Shown: positions 1 to 8,229, counted from the stretch's first letter. The stretch: DNA of 64,000 nt from Pseudomonadota bacterium (GCA_023390055.1 JAEWDP010000030.1:1-64000), one strand, 5' to 3'. The notes: generated from the sequence alone by a model not told the origin. Made by a program: numbers and translations.

Positions 1-1
1 G

Positions 2-511
2 GGTGACAAGGTACGGCTGGCCAAAAAGTTCTACGGCGTCGCGCAGGTCGGGGCTACCGGAACCGTCGGGCCAAGGGGTCTTTTTGACTATTACGTCGAC
101 ATCATCTGGGATCGCAACGAACTATCAAATGTCCAAATGGACGGCGGCTACCCTCCCAGCGTTTTCGAACTCGTCGCCCCTGCTACGGCCACCACCGCCG
201 CAATCGTCTGCCTGATGGAGAACGGCCAGCCAAAGCCAAGCGATCGACCGCATGTCCACCGCACCGTCAAGTCGGCGGAAGACGAAGCCAAGCGGCTTGC
301 CGCTAAGCATCCGGGCGAGCAGTTCACCGTGTTTACGGCGGGCTTCTCGGCGCGCAATCAGCCGCAAGCCCCGGAATTGCCAGTGTACGACCACGAATGG
401 CAGAACCTAGCGGCACGCGGCGAGAGGATCATGGCCATCAAGGAGTTGCGGCGCGTTGCCGGGCTTGACTTGGCACAGGCCAAGGCTGCCGTTGAACGGT
501 ATGCCGCATAA
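2..511 (+). CDS. Partial protein with ribosomal L7/L12 C-terminal-like tail
   Basis: The frame is open from the first bases of the window, so the 5' end is missing; about 169 residues are visible. The last 30 residues contain IMAIKELRRVAGLDLAQAK, which matches the pattern of the ribosomal protein L7/L12 C-terminal domain (IK.VR..TGL.L.EAK). The rest is an unrecognised domain with no catalytic motif that I can name. It is the first of a run of + strand phage genes. Whether the tail contacts translation or transcription factors is inference from fold similarity only. Confidence 0.6.
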   Translation, partial: GDKVRLAKKFYGVAQVGATGTVGPRGLFDYYVDIIWDRNELSNVQMDGGYPPSVFELVAPATATTAAIVCLMENGQPKPSDRPHVHRTVKSAEDEAKRLAAKHPGEQFTVFTAGFSARNQPQAPELPVYDHEWQNLAARGERIMAIKELRRVAGLDLAQAKAAVERYAA

Positions 512-561
512 CCAACGGCGGGCTTCGGCACACCAATTGCCACCACCACAGTGATGAGACC

Positions 562-726
562 ATGAAAATCAACCTATCTAGCAGACCAGCGCTCGATGGC
601 TTCACAAGCGCCGCATCCAACATCATCGTTGTTGCCATCATCGTCACCATCCTTGGCGCGGCTGCCGCTTGGGCCGCAGTCTTACCAACGGTAGGGTTGC
701 TTTATCTTGCGGGGTTTTTTTCGTGA
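562..726 (+). CDS. Small single-span membrane protein (54 aa)
   Basis: A 54-aa ORF with a hydrophobic segment from about residue 20 to 50 (NIIVVAIIVTILGAAAAWAA). The start lies 50 bases after the preceding stop, behind a CCACCACCAC-containing leader. Its stop TGA overlaps a GTG start for the next gene, so the two are probably translationally coupled. No family recognised. Confidence 0.5.
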   Translation: MKINLSSRPALDGFTSAASNIIVVAIIVTILGAAAAWAAVLPTVGLLYLAGFFS

Positions 727-929
727 CGGCCCGCCACATCAGCAAGCCCCGCCGCGACCCGCCCCTATCATCCGCGCCGCTGGACTACGTGCCGCTATCC
801 CGGCTCGGTTCGGCGCAACCTACCGTTCCAATCCCCGACCGCCCGTCACGGCTGGCCGTCTATTTGGCCATCACAGCGGCGGCAATCGTCGGCTTTCTGG
901 CCGGTGTTGTATGCGACGCGGTTTCCTAG
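723..929 (+). CDS. Small C-terminally anchored membrane protein (68 aa)
   Basis: The GTG start at 723 overlaps the previous stop in a GTGA arrangement. I prefer it to the ATG at 669, which would sit inside the previous gene. The first 40 residues are Pro/Arg-rich; residues 45-65 form one membrane span (AVYLAITAAAIVGFLAGVV). Function unknown. Part of a chain of tiny overlapping membrane ORFs typical of phage early regions. Confidence 0.5.
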   Translation: MTARHISKPRRDPPLSSAPLDYVPLSRLGSAQPTVPIPDRPSRLAVYLAITAAAIVGFLAGVVCDAVS

Positions 930-1015
930 CGCGCTATGGCCGGATTAACTGGCCGGCCGTTGTCTTCGTGGGCGCCGTTATCTTTCTGGCGGCGCTTACT
1001 GTCTCACCAACCTGA
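911..1015 (+). CDS. Membrane microprotein (34 aa)
   Basis: A 34-aa ORF overlapping the end of the preceding gene by 19 bases. A basic N-terminus (MRRGFLARYGR) precedes a single span (PAVVFVGAVIFLAALTV), the layout of an N-in single-pass peptide. It lacks an obvious ribosome binding site and may rely on coupling. Unrecognised. Confidence 0.4.
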   Translation: MRRGFLARYGRINWPAVVFVGAVIFLAALTVSPT

Positions 1016-1036
1016 CCACCACTAAGAGGAGTTAAA

Positions 1037-1852
1037 ATGGCTATTTCTTGGGACGAACTAAAGGATACGTCCGATACCGACCCGCCCGTCGTAACGATCT
1101 ACGGCGGCGCGAAATTGGGTAAAACTACGCTGGCTTCCGAATGGCCCGCGCCCTACTACTGCCGCACCAGCGAAGGGGAGCGGCAGTCTGCCGGAACGCC
1201 GATGAAGTCATTCGGTGTTTCCGAAACCTATCAGGATGTTCTCGACCAAATCAGCTTCATGCTTGAAGCCGAGCACGACAGACGCACCTTTGTCTTGGAT
1301 GCACTCGACGGTCTGGAAGTCATGATCTACGCGGAAGCTTGCGCTCGCAATGGCTGGACCGACGTTGAAGAGCCTGGCTTTGGCCGTGGTTATGCCGCCG
1401 CCCATGCCATCTGGCTCGAGTTCATCAAGGAAGTCCTGAAGCTGAAAAAGGCAGGCTTCTACGTCGTGCTTATTTCGCACGTCAAGGCCAAGACCGTTCC
1501 CGGCGTAACGACAGACAGCTACCCGCGCTACATGCTCAACCTTCGTGACGACGCCGGCAGCGCAATCTGCGACGCGTCCGATCTTATCGGCTTCATCCAT
1601 CAGCGAGTGTCGATCGCCAAGGAAGATGCTGGCTTCAAGAAGGTGAATAAACGCGGCGAGGGTAGCGGCGAGGTGAATATCGCCGTGCAAGAACGCCCCG
1701 GATTTATTGCCGGAAACCGATACCAGATTCCAAAACCAATCTTGCCGTTCAAGCAGGGGCAGGGGTTTGCCGTCCTTAACCAGCACTTCCCGGCGCAGCC
1801 CGACTTTGTGGTGGATGCCGTTGAGGAAGCCGAAGAGGACGAGGCCGCCTAA
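1037..1852 (+). CDS. AAA_24 / Sak4-type RecA-fold ATPase
   Basis: A 271-aa protein with a Walker A motif near residues 23-31 (GGAKLGKTT), a Walker-B-like hydrophobic strand ending in LDALDG near residue 92, and a C-terminal acidic tail. This is the phage AAA_24 family that includes Sak4 single-strand annealing/recombination proteins. It is followed by a 48-aa ORF and then a DUF669-type ssDNA-binding protein, the common pairing for Sak4-like recombinases. Start supported by AAGAGGAG seven bases upstream. Expected role: loading or annealing ssDNA during phage recombination or replication. Confidence 0.8.
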   Translation: MAISWDELKDTSDTDPPVVTIYGGAKLGKTTLASEWPAPYYCRTSEGERQSAGTPMKSFGVSETYQDVLDQISFMLEAEHDRRTFVLDALDGLEVMIYAEACARNGWTDVEEPGFGRGYAAAHAIWLEFIKEVLKLKKAGFYVVLISHVKAKTVPGVTTDSYPRYMLNLRDDAGSAICDASDLIGFIHQRVSIAKEDAGFKKVNKRGEGSGEVNIAVQERPGFIAGNRYQIPKPILPFKQGQGFAVLNQHFPAQPDFVVDAVEEAEEDEAA

Positions 1853-1998
1853 TGTTCCGCACCGAACTATGGTTTGCGTGGTTTCCCGTTCGCGTGAAAA
1901 CCCGCAATGGCCAGCGATGGACATGGCTCGAGACAGTCACACGCGAATGCGCGTGGACTTCATTCGGAAAAGGTAGCTGGCGCTACTACGCGGCCTAA
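1852..1998 (+). CDS. Small Trp-rich phage protein (48 aa)
   Basis: ATG overlaps the ATPase stop (TAATG). The 48-aa product has six tryptophans and alternating charged residues, and no membrane span. It sits between the recombination ATPase and the DUF669-type gene, so co-translation is likely. No family recognised. Confidence 0.5.
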   Translation: MFRTELWFAWFPVRVKTRNGQRWTWLETVTRECAWTSFGKGSWRYYAA

Positions 1999-2054
1999 CC
2001 GGCCATCAATAACCACCCGCCGTTTACGGCAACCACCACAGAAGGAGATACCAC

Positions 2055-2669
2055 ATGGCTAAGATCGGAATGGGCTATGAAGCCGAGTACGAAAACACTG
2101 AGAAGCAGGGCGGCGGGGGCGGTATCTTGCCGCACATGTACGCCAATATCCAGGCTGAATCCATCACGCTTTCGGAGACGAAGGATAGCCGCGGATGGCA
2201 GGCTGAAATCACCTTCGAAGTCATCGAGCCGGTGGAGTTCAAGGGGCGCAAGTTCTGGGCCTATTGGACAATCGTCCACTCGGACGGCTACCAGTACGGC
2301 GCGTACAAGTACGGCAAGCCCATGTTTGACAGATTCGGGCGTGCGGTCGGCGAAGAAATCACCGCTGAAACCGATACGGACGACTTGATCTTTAAGCAGT
2401 TCACCGCCGAAATCGGAATCCAGATTGGCAACAAGAAGCCGGACGGCACGAAGTATAAGAACAAGAACCAGATTGAGCGGTTCTACTACACCGACGACAA
2501 TGCAAAAGAGCCCGTTCCGGAAGTGGGGATTATCGGCGACGGCACGCAGGGTAAGAACCTGGATGACGACGCCGCAGCAGCACCAGCCAATGATAACCGC
2601 CCTGCACAGACGGCCGCCAAGCCGGCTACAGCTGCGGCAGGTGGGGCACGCCGGCCTTGGGGTAAATGA
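2055..2669 (+). CDS. DUF669-like ssDNA-binding protein
   Basis: A 204-aa protein resembling the phage DUF669 family, which is found next to Sak4/AAA_24 ATPases and thought to act as an SSB. Residues 1-150 form the conserved beta-rich part (FEVIEPVEFKGRKFWAYWTI...). The C-terminal 45 residues are Ala/Pro-rich and disordered, contain PANDN, and end in RRPWGK. Start follows GAAGGAGATACCAC. The partnership with the AAA_24 protein is inferred from gene order. Confidence 0.65.
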   Translation: MAKIGMGYEAEYENTEKQGGGGGILPHMYANIQAESITLSETKDSRGWQAEITFEVIEPVEFKGRKFWAYWTIVHSDGYQYGAYKYGKPMFDRFGRAVGEEITAETDTDDLIFKQFTAEIGIQIGNKKPDGTKYKNKNQIERFYYTDDNAKEPVPEVGIIGDGTQGKNLDDDAAAAPANDNRPAQTAAKPATAAAGGARRPWGK

Positions 2670-2734
2670 TGGGCTGGCCTGAAGCGTTCGTGCTTGCTGC
2701 GTTGTTCGCAACAATTGCGCTCGCCCTACACTAA
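2669..2734 (+). CDS. Membrane micropeptide (21 aa)
   Basis: ATG overlaps the last base of the preceding TGA. A 21-aa peptide, almost entirely one hydrophobic helix (FVLAALFATIALAL). Too short for compositional support; listed because the same style of one-helix peptide coupled to the gene before recurs many times in this phage. Confidence 0.3.
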   Translation: MGWPEAFVLAALFATIALALH

Positions 2735-2746
2735 CCCCCCCAACAC

Positions 2747-2771
2747 GGCGGGCCACTAACCACGGCCCGCC
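2747..2771 (+). terminator. GC-rich hairpin, terminator-like
   Basis: GGCGGGCC (2747-2754) pairs with GGCCCGCC (2764-2771) across a 9-base loop. No T-run follows, so it may be a pause site or mRNA 3' stabiliser rather than a rho-independent terminator. A comparable hairpin (GCCGCACA/TGTGCGGC, 3675-3698) follows the next gene. Confidence 0.35.
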
Positions 2772-2817
2772 AGTCCCTACAGGACTGCAACCACACCACC
2801 ACCGCAGAGGAGTAAAC

Positions 2818-3666
2818 ATGACCGATTACAAGGCGGAAGCCGCCAAAATCCTAGTGCATCTGGATCACCTCCCAGACGCTTTCGCAGCCGGGGGCGCGGT
2901 GACAAGTGTATTCACGAACAAGCCCATCAATGATATCGACATCTATTTCAAGAGCCGCGAGGCTTTCGAATATGCCGTAGCCGAAGCTTATGCATCCTTT
3001 TACTGGTGCGTTGCGTCATCCAAGCGGGCCGTTACCTTCGTGGACAACGGCGGCACCCCGCTGCAGTTCATGCACTTCGATTTCTTCCCGACGGCGCAGG
3101 ATATTTTCGACGCCTTCGACTTCACCGTCGTTATGGGCGCGCTGGATCTGGCCACCAACGAGTTCGTTTTCCATGACGACTTTCTGAAGCACAATTCGCA
3201 ACGATTCCTGCGCTTCCACCCCGGCACCCGCTACCCGCTGGCATCGGCAACGCGCGTTCTGAAGTACCAGGAACGCGGCTACACCATCGGCAAGGGTGAT
3301 ATTCTTCGCATTGCGCTTGCGGCCCGCAAAGTCAAAATCGACAGTTGGGAAGAACTGAAAGACCAGATTGGCGGCGCGTATGGCGAAAAGGTCGTTTTCG
3401 GCAACGAAGACAAAGAGTTCTCGCTTGATGCGGCGATCGAGGCCCTGAAGCCAGCCGAAGACGGTCAGGAAATATGGGCTGCCAACGACAATGACGAGCA
3501 GCCGGGCAGCGCCATCGCTCTCTTCAGGAAGATCGCCGAAATGAACGGCAAGGAGTTTGATGCCAGCCGTTACGAGGAAGGCGAAATGGGAGACGGCTAC
3601 CCAGTTGGATATGAGCCGCCGGGCCGCAAGCCGCTGGCACCATTCCCGTTCCCGCTCACTGCCTAA
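2818..3666 (+). CDS. Nucleotidyltransferase-fold phage protein
   Basis: A 282-aa protein. The N-terminal third carries a GGAVTS motif near residues 26-31 and a DIDIYF motif near residues 41-46. This is the G-G/S...DxD arrangement of the polymerase-beta-type nucleotidyltransferase fold. The middle is conserved-looking without known motifs; an AANDND linker lies near residue 220. It sits between the SSB-like gene and the sliding clamp. Substrate unknown. Start follows AGAGGAGTAAAC. Confidence 0.6.
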   Translation: MTDYKAEAAKILVHLDHLPDAFAAGGAVTSVFTNKPINDIDIYFKSREAFEYAVAEAYASFYWCVASSKRAVTFVDNGGTPLQFMHFDFFPTAQDIFDAFDFTVVMGALDLATNEFVFHDDFLKHNSQRFLRFHPGTRYPLASATRVLKYQERGYTIGKGDILRIALAARKVKIDSWEELKDQIGGAYGEKVVFGNEDKEFSLDAAIEALKPAEDGQEIWAANDNDEQPGSAIALFRKIAEMNGKEFDASRYEEGEMGDGYPVGYEPPGRKPLAPFPFPLTA

Positions 3667-3724
3667 CGCAACCAGCCGCACATCCACCACTGTGCGGCAA
3701 CCACCACCATAAGAGGAGACACCA

Positions 3725-4822
3725 ATGAAGTTCACCATCGAACGCGCCAAGCTTGCGCACTTGCTGACCAACGTCGGCAGGGTCGTTGAGCAGCGCAACA
3801 CGATTCCGATCCTGAGCCACGTCATGCTCTCGGCCACCCCAACCACCCCAGCCACCGACGGCGGCAACCTTGCTGTGCAGGGTACTGACCTCGACATCGT
3901 CGCAACGGCTGGCACGGAAGCCGAGGTTGCCGCCCCCGGCGCGGTGTGTGTCGAAGCCAAGTTGCTGTCCGACATCGTCAAGAAGGCGGGTGCAACCGAA
4001 ATCGCATTCAGCCTCGAGGGTGATAAGCTTATCGTCAAATCAGGCCGTAGCCGGTTTTCATTGTCGACGCTGCCCGCCACCGACTTCCCGAATCTTGACG
4101 GCGGCAACTTCGACGTTGGCTTTGACATTGATCTGGCAAGCCTGTTTGCGCCGGTATCGTTTGCCATGTCGACGGAGGAGACGCGGTTCTACCTAAATGG
4201 CGTCTACCTGCACAACATCGACGGTCGCATCGTCGCGGTTGCTACGGACGGCCATAGACTGGCGCGGCATATCGGGCCGGTTGCGCCGCTCTTCGAAGGC
4301 GTCATTGTTCCGCGTAAGGTCGTTGGCGTCCTGCCGAAGGGCTCGGCGCATGTCTCATTGTCAACCACCAAGATCCGCATTGTGTCGGACGACATGACGC
4401 TTACAAGCAAGCTGATCGACGGCACGTTCCCCGACTACCAGCGGGTTATTCCGACGGGCAACGACAAGATTGCTACGTTCGACGCATCGGCCATGCGTTC
4501 CGCAGTCGACCGTGTATCAACGGTTGCCTCGGTCAATGGGCGCGGTGTTAAGCTGGCGTTCTCAAGCGGCGAGGGCGGTGAGGGCGCCGTGGAACTGTCC
4601 GTTGCGGACGCGAACCACGGTACGGCTACGGATGAGGTTGCTGCCGCGTATGGGGCGGATGCGCTCGCAATCGGCTTTAACAGCAAGTACCTGGTGGAGT
4701 TGGTCGGCCAGTTTCCGCCCGGTGATGTCAAGCTTGCGATGCGTGACGAGGGATCGCCTTCGGTGTTTACGTCGGATGGCGCACCGGATTTGCTGGCCGT
4801 ATTGATGCCCTGCAGGGTGTAG
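3725..4822 (+). CDS. dnaN: DNA polymerase III beta subunit (sliding clamp)
   Basis: A 365-aa protein matching bacterial beta clamps over the full length: N-terminal KFTIERAKLAHLLTNVGRVVEQRNTIPILSHV, central ATDGHRLAR, and a C-terminal SKYLVELV...LLAVLMPCRV. Length and three-domain spacing are normal, so it should form an intact ring. A clamp encoded inside a phage replication cluster suggests a virus-specific processivity factor for the host Pol III or for repair enzymes. Start follows AAGAGGAGACACCA. Confidence 0.93.
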   Translation: MKFTIERAKLAHLLTNVGRVVEQRNTIPILSHVMLSATPTTPATDGGNLAVQGTDLDIVATAGTEAEVAAPGAVCVEAKLLSDIVKKAGATEIAFSLEGDKLIVKSGRSRFSLSTLPATDFPNLDGGNFDVGFDIDLASLFAPVSFAMSTEETRFYLNGVYLHNIDGRIVAVATDGHRLARHIGPVAPLFEGVIVPRKVVGVLPKGSAHVSLSTTKIRIVSDDMTLTSKLIDGTFPDYQRVIPTGNDKIATFDASAMRSAVDRVSTVASVNGRGVKLAFSSGEGGEGAVELSVADANHGTATDEVAAAYGADALAIGFNSKYLVELVGQFPPGDVKLAMRDEGSPSVFTSDGAPDLLAVLMPCRV

Positions 4823-4824
4823 TT

Positions 4825-5769
4825 GTGGCACCAATACCAAAACCCGTGCCGTCTACAATCGCCGCCATCGACGCCCACTACGTCGAGCAGGCGGAAGATT
4901 GGGATTCCCTTGGAATATCCGTGTCCCTAGCGGGCACGGAGTGCCCCCGTGCGCTGTTCCTTGAGTTTCGGTGGGCATCGCAGCCAGAACCCGCCACCGG
5001 CAAGAGACAGCGGCTATTCGAGCGCGGTGAAGACGACGAAGAGAAGATGATCCGCGACCTGCGCGCCATTGGCGTCGAAGTTTGGGGCGAACAAGAGAAG
5101 GCGCGCGCGTTGCATGGCTTCGTGCGCGGCAAGCTGGATGGCATTGCTCTGGGCTTGCGGGAAGCCCCGAAGTCTACCCATGTCGTCGAGTGCAAGAGCG
5201 TCAATTCGTCGGGCTTCAAGGCTATCGTGAAGCACGGTGTCAAGAAGGCCAAACCGCTGCACCATGCACAGATCCAGCTTTATATGCACATCCTCGGAAT
5301 AGATCGTGGATTCTACTACGTCAAATGCGCCGACACACAGGAATACTGGTCTGAGCGGGTGGAATATGACGCGGCTTTTTGCCTTCGACTTCTGGCCAAG
5401 CTGGAGCGCATCATCTTTTCGGATACGATGCCGGGCCGTATATCGGAGAACCCGGAATCCCACCTATGTCGGTTTTGCAAGCATCGTGACGTATGCCACG
5501 GCGTCGTCAAACCGCGAGTGACGTGCCGTTCCTGCATCCATTTCCAGCCGGAGCATGATGGCGATTGCCACGTGAGCTGCCAACGCTGGTCAAAACCATT
5601 GGGAATATCAGAACAAAAGGACGCCTGTCCGGCCCACCTCTTTAACCCGAATATGCTTGTCGGCTGGGAGCAGACCGACGCAGACGAGGAATCTGAAACA
5701 ATTACATACACCCGCGACGGGCAAATTTGGATCGACGGGCTGGAGGGTAGGCAAGGGGAGGCGGCATGA
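4825..5769 (+). CDS. Cas4/RecB-like PD-(D/E)XK exonuclease
   Basis: A 314-aa protein starting at GTG three bases after the clamp stop. It has D105 in KLDGIALG and E122-x-K124 in VECKS, the PD-(D/E)XK core, plus Cys40 (TECPR) and a C-terminal C-x2-C-x5-C (LCRFCKHRDVCHG). That is the four-cysteine pattern of Cas4/AddB-type Fe-S nucleases. A second Cys cluster follows (CRSC...CHVSC). Likely a DNA end-resecting exonuclease feeding the Sak4/SSB pair, possibly clamp-associated given its coupling to dnaN. Confidence 0.75.
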   Translation: MAPIPKPVPSTIAAIDAHYVEQAEDWDSLGISVSLAGTECPRALFLEFRWASQPEPATGKRQRLFERGEDDEEKMIRDLRAIGVEVWGEQEKARALHGFVRGKLDGIALGLREAPKSTHVVECKSVNSSGFKAIVKHGVKKAKPLHHAQIQLYMHILGIDRGFYYVKCADTQEYWSERVEYDAAFCLRLLAKLERIIFSDTMPGRISENPESHLCRFCKHRDVCHGVVKPRVTCRSCIHFQPEHDGDCHVSCQRWSKPLGISEQKDACPAHLFNPNMLVGWEQTDADEESETITYTRDGQIWIDGLEGRQGEAA

Positions 5770-5791
5770 GTAGACCACCGAACCGGCCAGA

Positions 5792-5853
5792 TAATGTCGC
5801 CTTAAGTCGACATTATCGACATTAACGCTGCTTTAAGTCGATATTATCGACAT
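5792..5853 (+). repeat. Tandem inverted/direct repeats before the sigma-factor gene
   Basis: Two 21-base direct repeats (5802-5822 and 5833-5853; one mismatch) are spaced 31 bases apart. The first is also the right arm of a perfect hairpin, ATAATGTCG (5791-5799) with CGACATTAT (5807-5815). The core half-site ATGTCGA/TCGACAT occurs several times. The block fills the gap between the exonuclease and sigma-factor genes and looks like a multi-site operator; the binder is unknown. Confidence 0.55.
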
Positions 5854-5902
5854 ATTGCGCCGCCACCACCGGCAAAACACCGCATAGAGGAGACCACCCG
5901 CA

Positions 5903-6442
5903 ATGACGCAACAAATGGCCACAAACGCGCCACCCGACCAAAATATTGCACAGCCGCATCGCCCCGCCACTTTCGACGCCCGCGTAATGGCCTATCTCCC
6001 AGGCCTGTATAGCCTGGCACGTCGCTTTGGCCGTAGCGGCGACAGACAGCACGAGTTGGTGCAAGACACCATTATGTGCGCTTTGGCCCGCTGGCAGTCG
6101 TTTCGCGAAGATGGCGGCATGTGGGGCTGGCTGAAGTGGCAAATGCGCGGCGTCATATCCAACGCCGCAGTTAGCGCCAAGCGTTCGCCGGTTCTTGTCG
6201 ACGAGCGTCACGGCCTGCGCGTGACCTATCGGCCAAGGCAGGAAGACTACGCGGAGTTAAGCGGCGTTCTGCGGCGCATGTCGGGCCGTGAAGCCGATAT
6301 CCTTGTTCGTCGGGCCATGGGCGACAGCCTGCGCGAGATAGCGGCTGACGAGGGCTTGTCTATGGAGCGCACGCGGCAGCTTGGGGAGCGGGCGCGGGTA
6401 AGGTTGGTGGGGGACCGTGAAAGCGAAGAGAGGTCTGCCTGA
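5903..6442 (+). CDS. ECF-like sigma factor
   Basis: A 179-aa protein with a sigma region-2-like segment (residues about 28-95: LYSLARRFGRSGDRQHELVQDTIMCAL...GWLKWQMRGVI) and a region-4-like HTH (about 118-165: LRRMSGREADILVRRAMGDSLREIAADEGLSMERTRQL). This is the two-domain layout of ECF sigma factors. Its stop overlaps the helicase ATG. A phage-borne sigma factor could redirect host RNA polymerase to phage promoters; target promoters are not known. Confidence 0.75.
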   Translation: MTQQMATNAPPDQNIAQPHRPATFDARVMAYLPGLYSLARRFGRSGDRQHELVQDTIMCALARWQSFREDGGMWGWLKWQMRGVISNAAVSAKRSPVLVDERHGLRVTYRPRQEDYAELSGVLRRMSGREADILVRRAMGDSLREIAADEGLSMERTRQLGERARVRLVGDRESEERSA

Positions 6443-8175
6443 TGCCATCGCTAAGGTATTATCAGCGGGAAGCCGTCGACGCCGTCTTTGACTATTGGCG
6501 AGAGGATCCCGGCCACCCGCTCGTAGACATGGCAACCGGCGTCGGGAAAAGTATTACTCTAGGAACGCTGTTCCATGAGCTTGTTACTGGCTGGCCGGAC
6601 ATGCGGCTCGTTTGTGTTACTCACGTCGTGGAGCTCGTCGAAGGAAATTTCAATGAGTTACTAAGCATTGCCCCGTTTGCCCCTGCTGGCCTGTATGCTG
6701 CGGCACTTGGCGTTCGCAATGCGCGGGCACAGATCCTATTTGCGCAGCTGCAGTCCGTCTACGATAAGGCGGCGCGGATAGGCCATGTGGATGTGCTTGG
6801 CATCGACGAGGTGCATCTGGTTCCGAACGACGCGAACACAATGTACCGCACGTTCATTGAGGCATTGATGGTCATTAATCCCGATATGAAGATTGTTGGC
6901 TTGAGTGCTACGCCTTATCGGATGGATAGCGGGCGGCTAGACGAAGGTGACGACCGGCTCTTCGACAAGGTGGTCTACACTTATAGCATCCGGCAGGGAA
7001 TTGATGACGGCTACCTAACGCCTATCACATCCAAGCCAACGCAAACGAGACAGGACACATCCGCCGTGCCGATGCGTGGCAATGACCTGGCGAAGGGGGC
7101 GCTGCAGAAGGCCGTTGATCAGGATTGGCTCAATAAACGGATCACCGAAGAAGTGATAGATACGGAAGGCCATAGGCGAAAGGCGCTGTTTTTCTGTGCA
7201 GGGCAAGGCCACGCAGAGCATATGCGCGACTCCATTCGGTCCACCGGCAAGTCCTGCGAAATTGTCATGGGAACGACACCGAAGGCCGAGCGCCGCAAGA
7301 TCATCGAGGCGTATAAGGCGGGCAAGATATGGGGCGTCTGCAACGACAACGTAATGAGCACCGGCACCAATGTGCCCGGAATCGACCTTATCGTCGATTG
7401 CGCCAGAACCAAATCGGCCAACCGTTACGTCCAGCGCGTCGGTCGTGGGACGCGGGTCATCTACCCACCACGTTTCGATCCGGAAGCCGTATCCGCTGAT
7501 GACAGACGGGCCGCTATTGCTAGCTACATCAAGCCTAATTGCCGGTATATGGACTTTGCAGGCAACGTCTCGGAGCACGGGCCGGTGGACATGATCGAGC
7601 CGAAGAAGCCAACGAAAGGCGAGGGTACTGCACCAATTAAAATTTGCCCGCAATGCGAAGAAATCCTTCATGCTTCGTTGCGCGTCTGCTGGTGCTGCGG
7701 CCATGAGTTTGAGTTCGACGAAACACCGAAGCTCCAGACAAGACCGACCGATGCCCCGATAATATCAATGTCCGACCCCGAAACCCGCGTCGTTGCCAGC
7801 CGGAGTTTTTATCATCACGTCAAAGGCGACAAGACGCCCACGGTGAAAATCTCTTACCTCTGCGGGATGACATCCATCAACTCGTGGCTGTGCCCTGAGT
7901 TTAAGGGCGGGCAGTTCAAGGCAAACGCAGATCGGTATTGGCTGGAACACGGCGGCAGCCGACCATTTCCAAAAACAGCACTGGAATGGCTCGAAAGGCA
8001 GTCGGAGCTTGGCCCTACCGCCGCTATAGAGGTGCTGCCGTCTGGCCGATACTGGAACGTCGTCAAGCACATTCCGGGCGAACGGGCCGAGGTTGCCAAT
8101 GACAATAACGAGACGCCAGCGAACGACAACCTGCCAGATGATTGGGAGGACATCATGGACGAGATTCCGTTCTGA
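6442..8175 (+). CDS. SF2 DEAH-box helicase with zinc motif and SSB-like C-terminus
   Basis: A 577-aa protein. Q-motif-like RYYQREAV, Walker A with K36 (ATGVGKS), DEVH box near residue 115, SATPYR motif III, and a C-terminal helicase domain with the motif VI-like QRVGRGTR. A zinc-ribbon follows (CPQCEEI...CWCCGHEF). The last residues are DDWEDIMDEIPF, very like the acidic DDDIPF tail of bacterial SSB, preceded by two ANDN motifs. It probably unwinds or remodels phage DNA. Translationally coupled to the sigma factor by TGATG. Confidence 0.82.
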   Translation: MPSLRYYQREAVDAVFDYWREDPGHPLVDMATGVGKSITLGTLFHELVTGWPDMRLVCVTHVVELVEGNFNELLSIAPFAPAGLYAAALGVRNARAQILFAQLQSVYDKAARIGHVDVLGIDEVHLVPNDANTMYRTFIEALMVINPDMKIVGLSATPYRMDSGRLDEGDDRLFDKVVYTYSIRQGIDDGYLTPITSKPTQTRQDTSAVPMRGNDLAKGALQKAVDQDWLNKRITEEVIDTEGHRRKALFFCAGQGHAEHMRDSIRSTGKSCEIVMGTTPKAERRKIIEAYKAGKIWGVCNDNVMSTGTNVPGIDLIVDCARTKSANRYVQRVGRGTRVIYPPRFDPEAVSADDRRAAIASYIKPNCRYMDFAGNVSEHGPVDMIEPKKPTKGEGTAPIKICPQCEEILHASLRVCWCCGHEFEFDETPKLQTRPTDAPIISMSDPETRVVASRSFYHHVKGDKTPTVKISYLCGMTSINSWLCPEFKGGQFKANADRYWLEHGGSRPFPKTALEWLERQSELGPTAAIEVLPSGRYWNVVKHIPGERAEVANDNNETPANDNLPDDWEDIMDEIPF

Positions 8176-8201
8176 CTGCGCTTGACATCCACAAATTGCG
8201 C

Positions 8202-8229
8202 TTGACAAATTTGTAAATCGCTACATAAT
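8202..8229 (+). promoter_or_regulatory. Promoter P1 with palindromic operator, upstream of rtcB
   Basis: The -35 TTGACA (8202-8207) is followed 16 bases later by CATAAT (8224-8229). The perfect palindrome ACAAATTTGT (8205-8214) overlaps the -35. An 18-base block GCTTGACAAATTTGTAAA is identical here and at three other promoters in the window. A degenerate copy (GCGCTTGACATCC) lies just upstream at about 8179. Confidence 0.75.

Noticed and set aside
1208..1924. Long minus-strand ORFs opposite the AAA ATPase (and similar ones opposite clamp, rtcB and others)
   Set aside because: Shadows of GC-rich coding DNA; no motifs, and the + strand gene is certain.
5766..5825. 19-codon ORF overlapping the exonuclease stop
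   Set aside because: It consists largely of the repeat/operator sequence and has no protein-like features.
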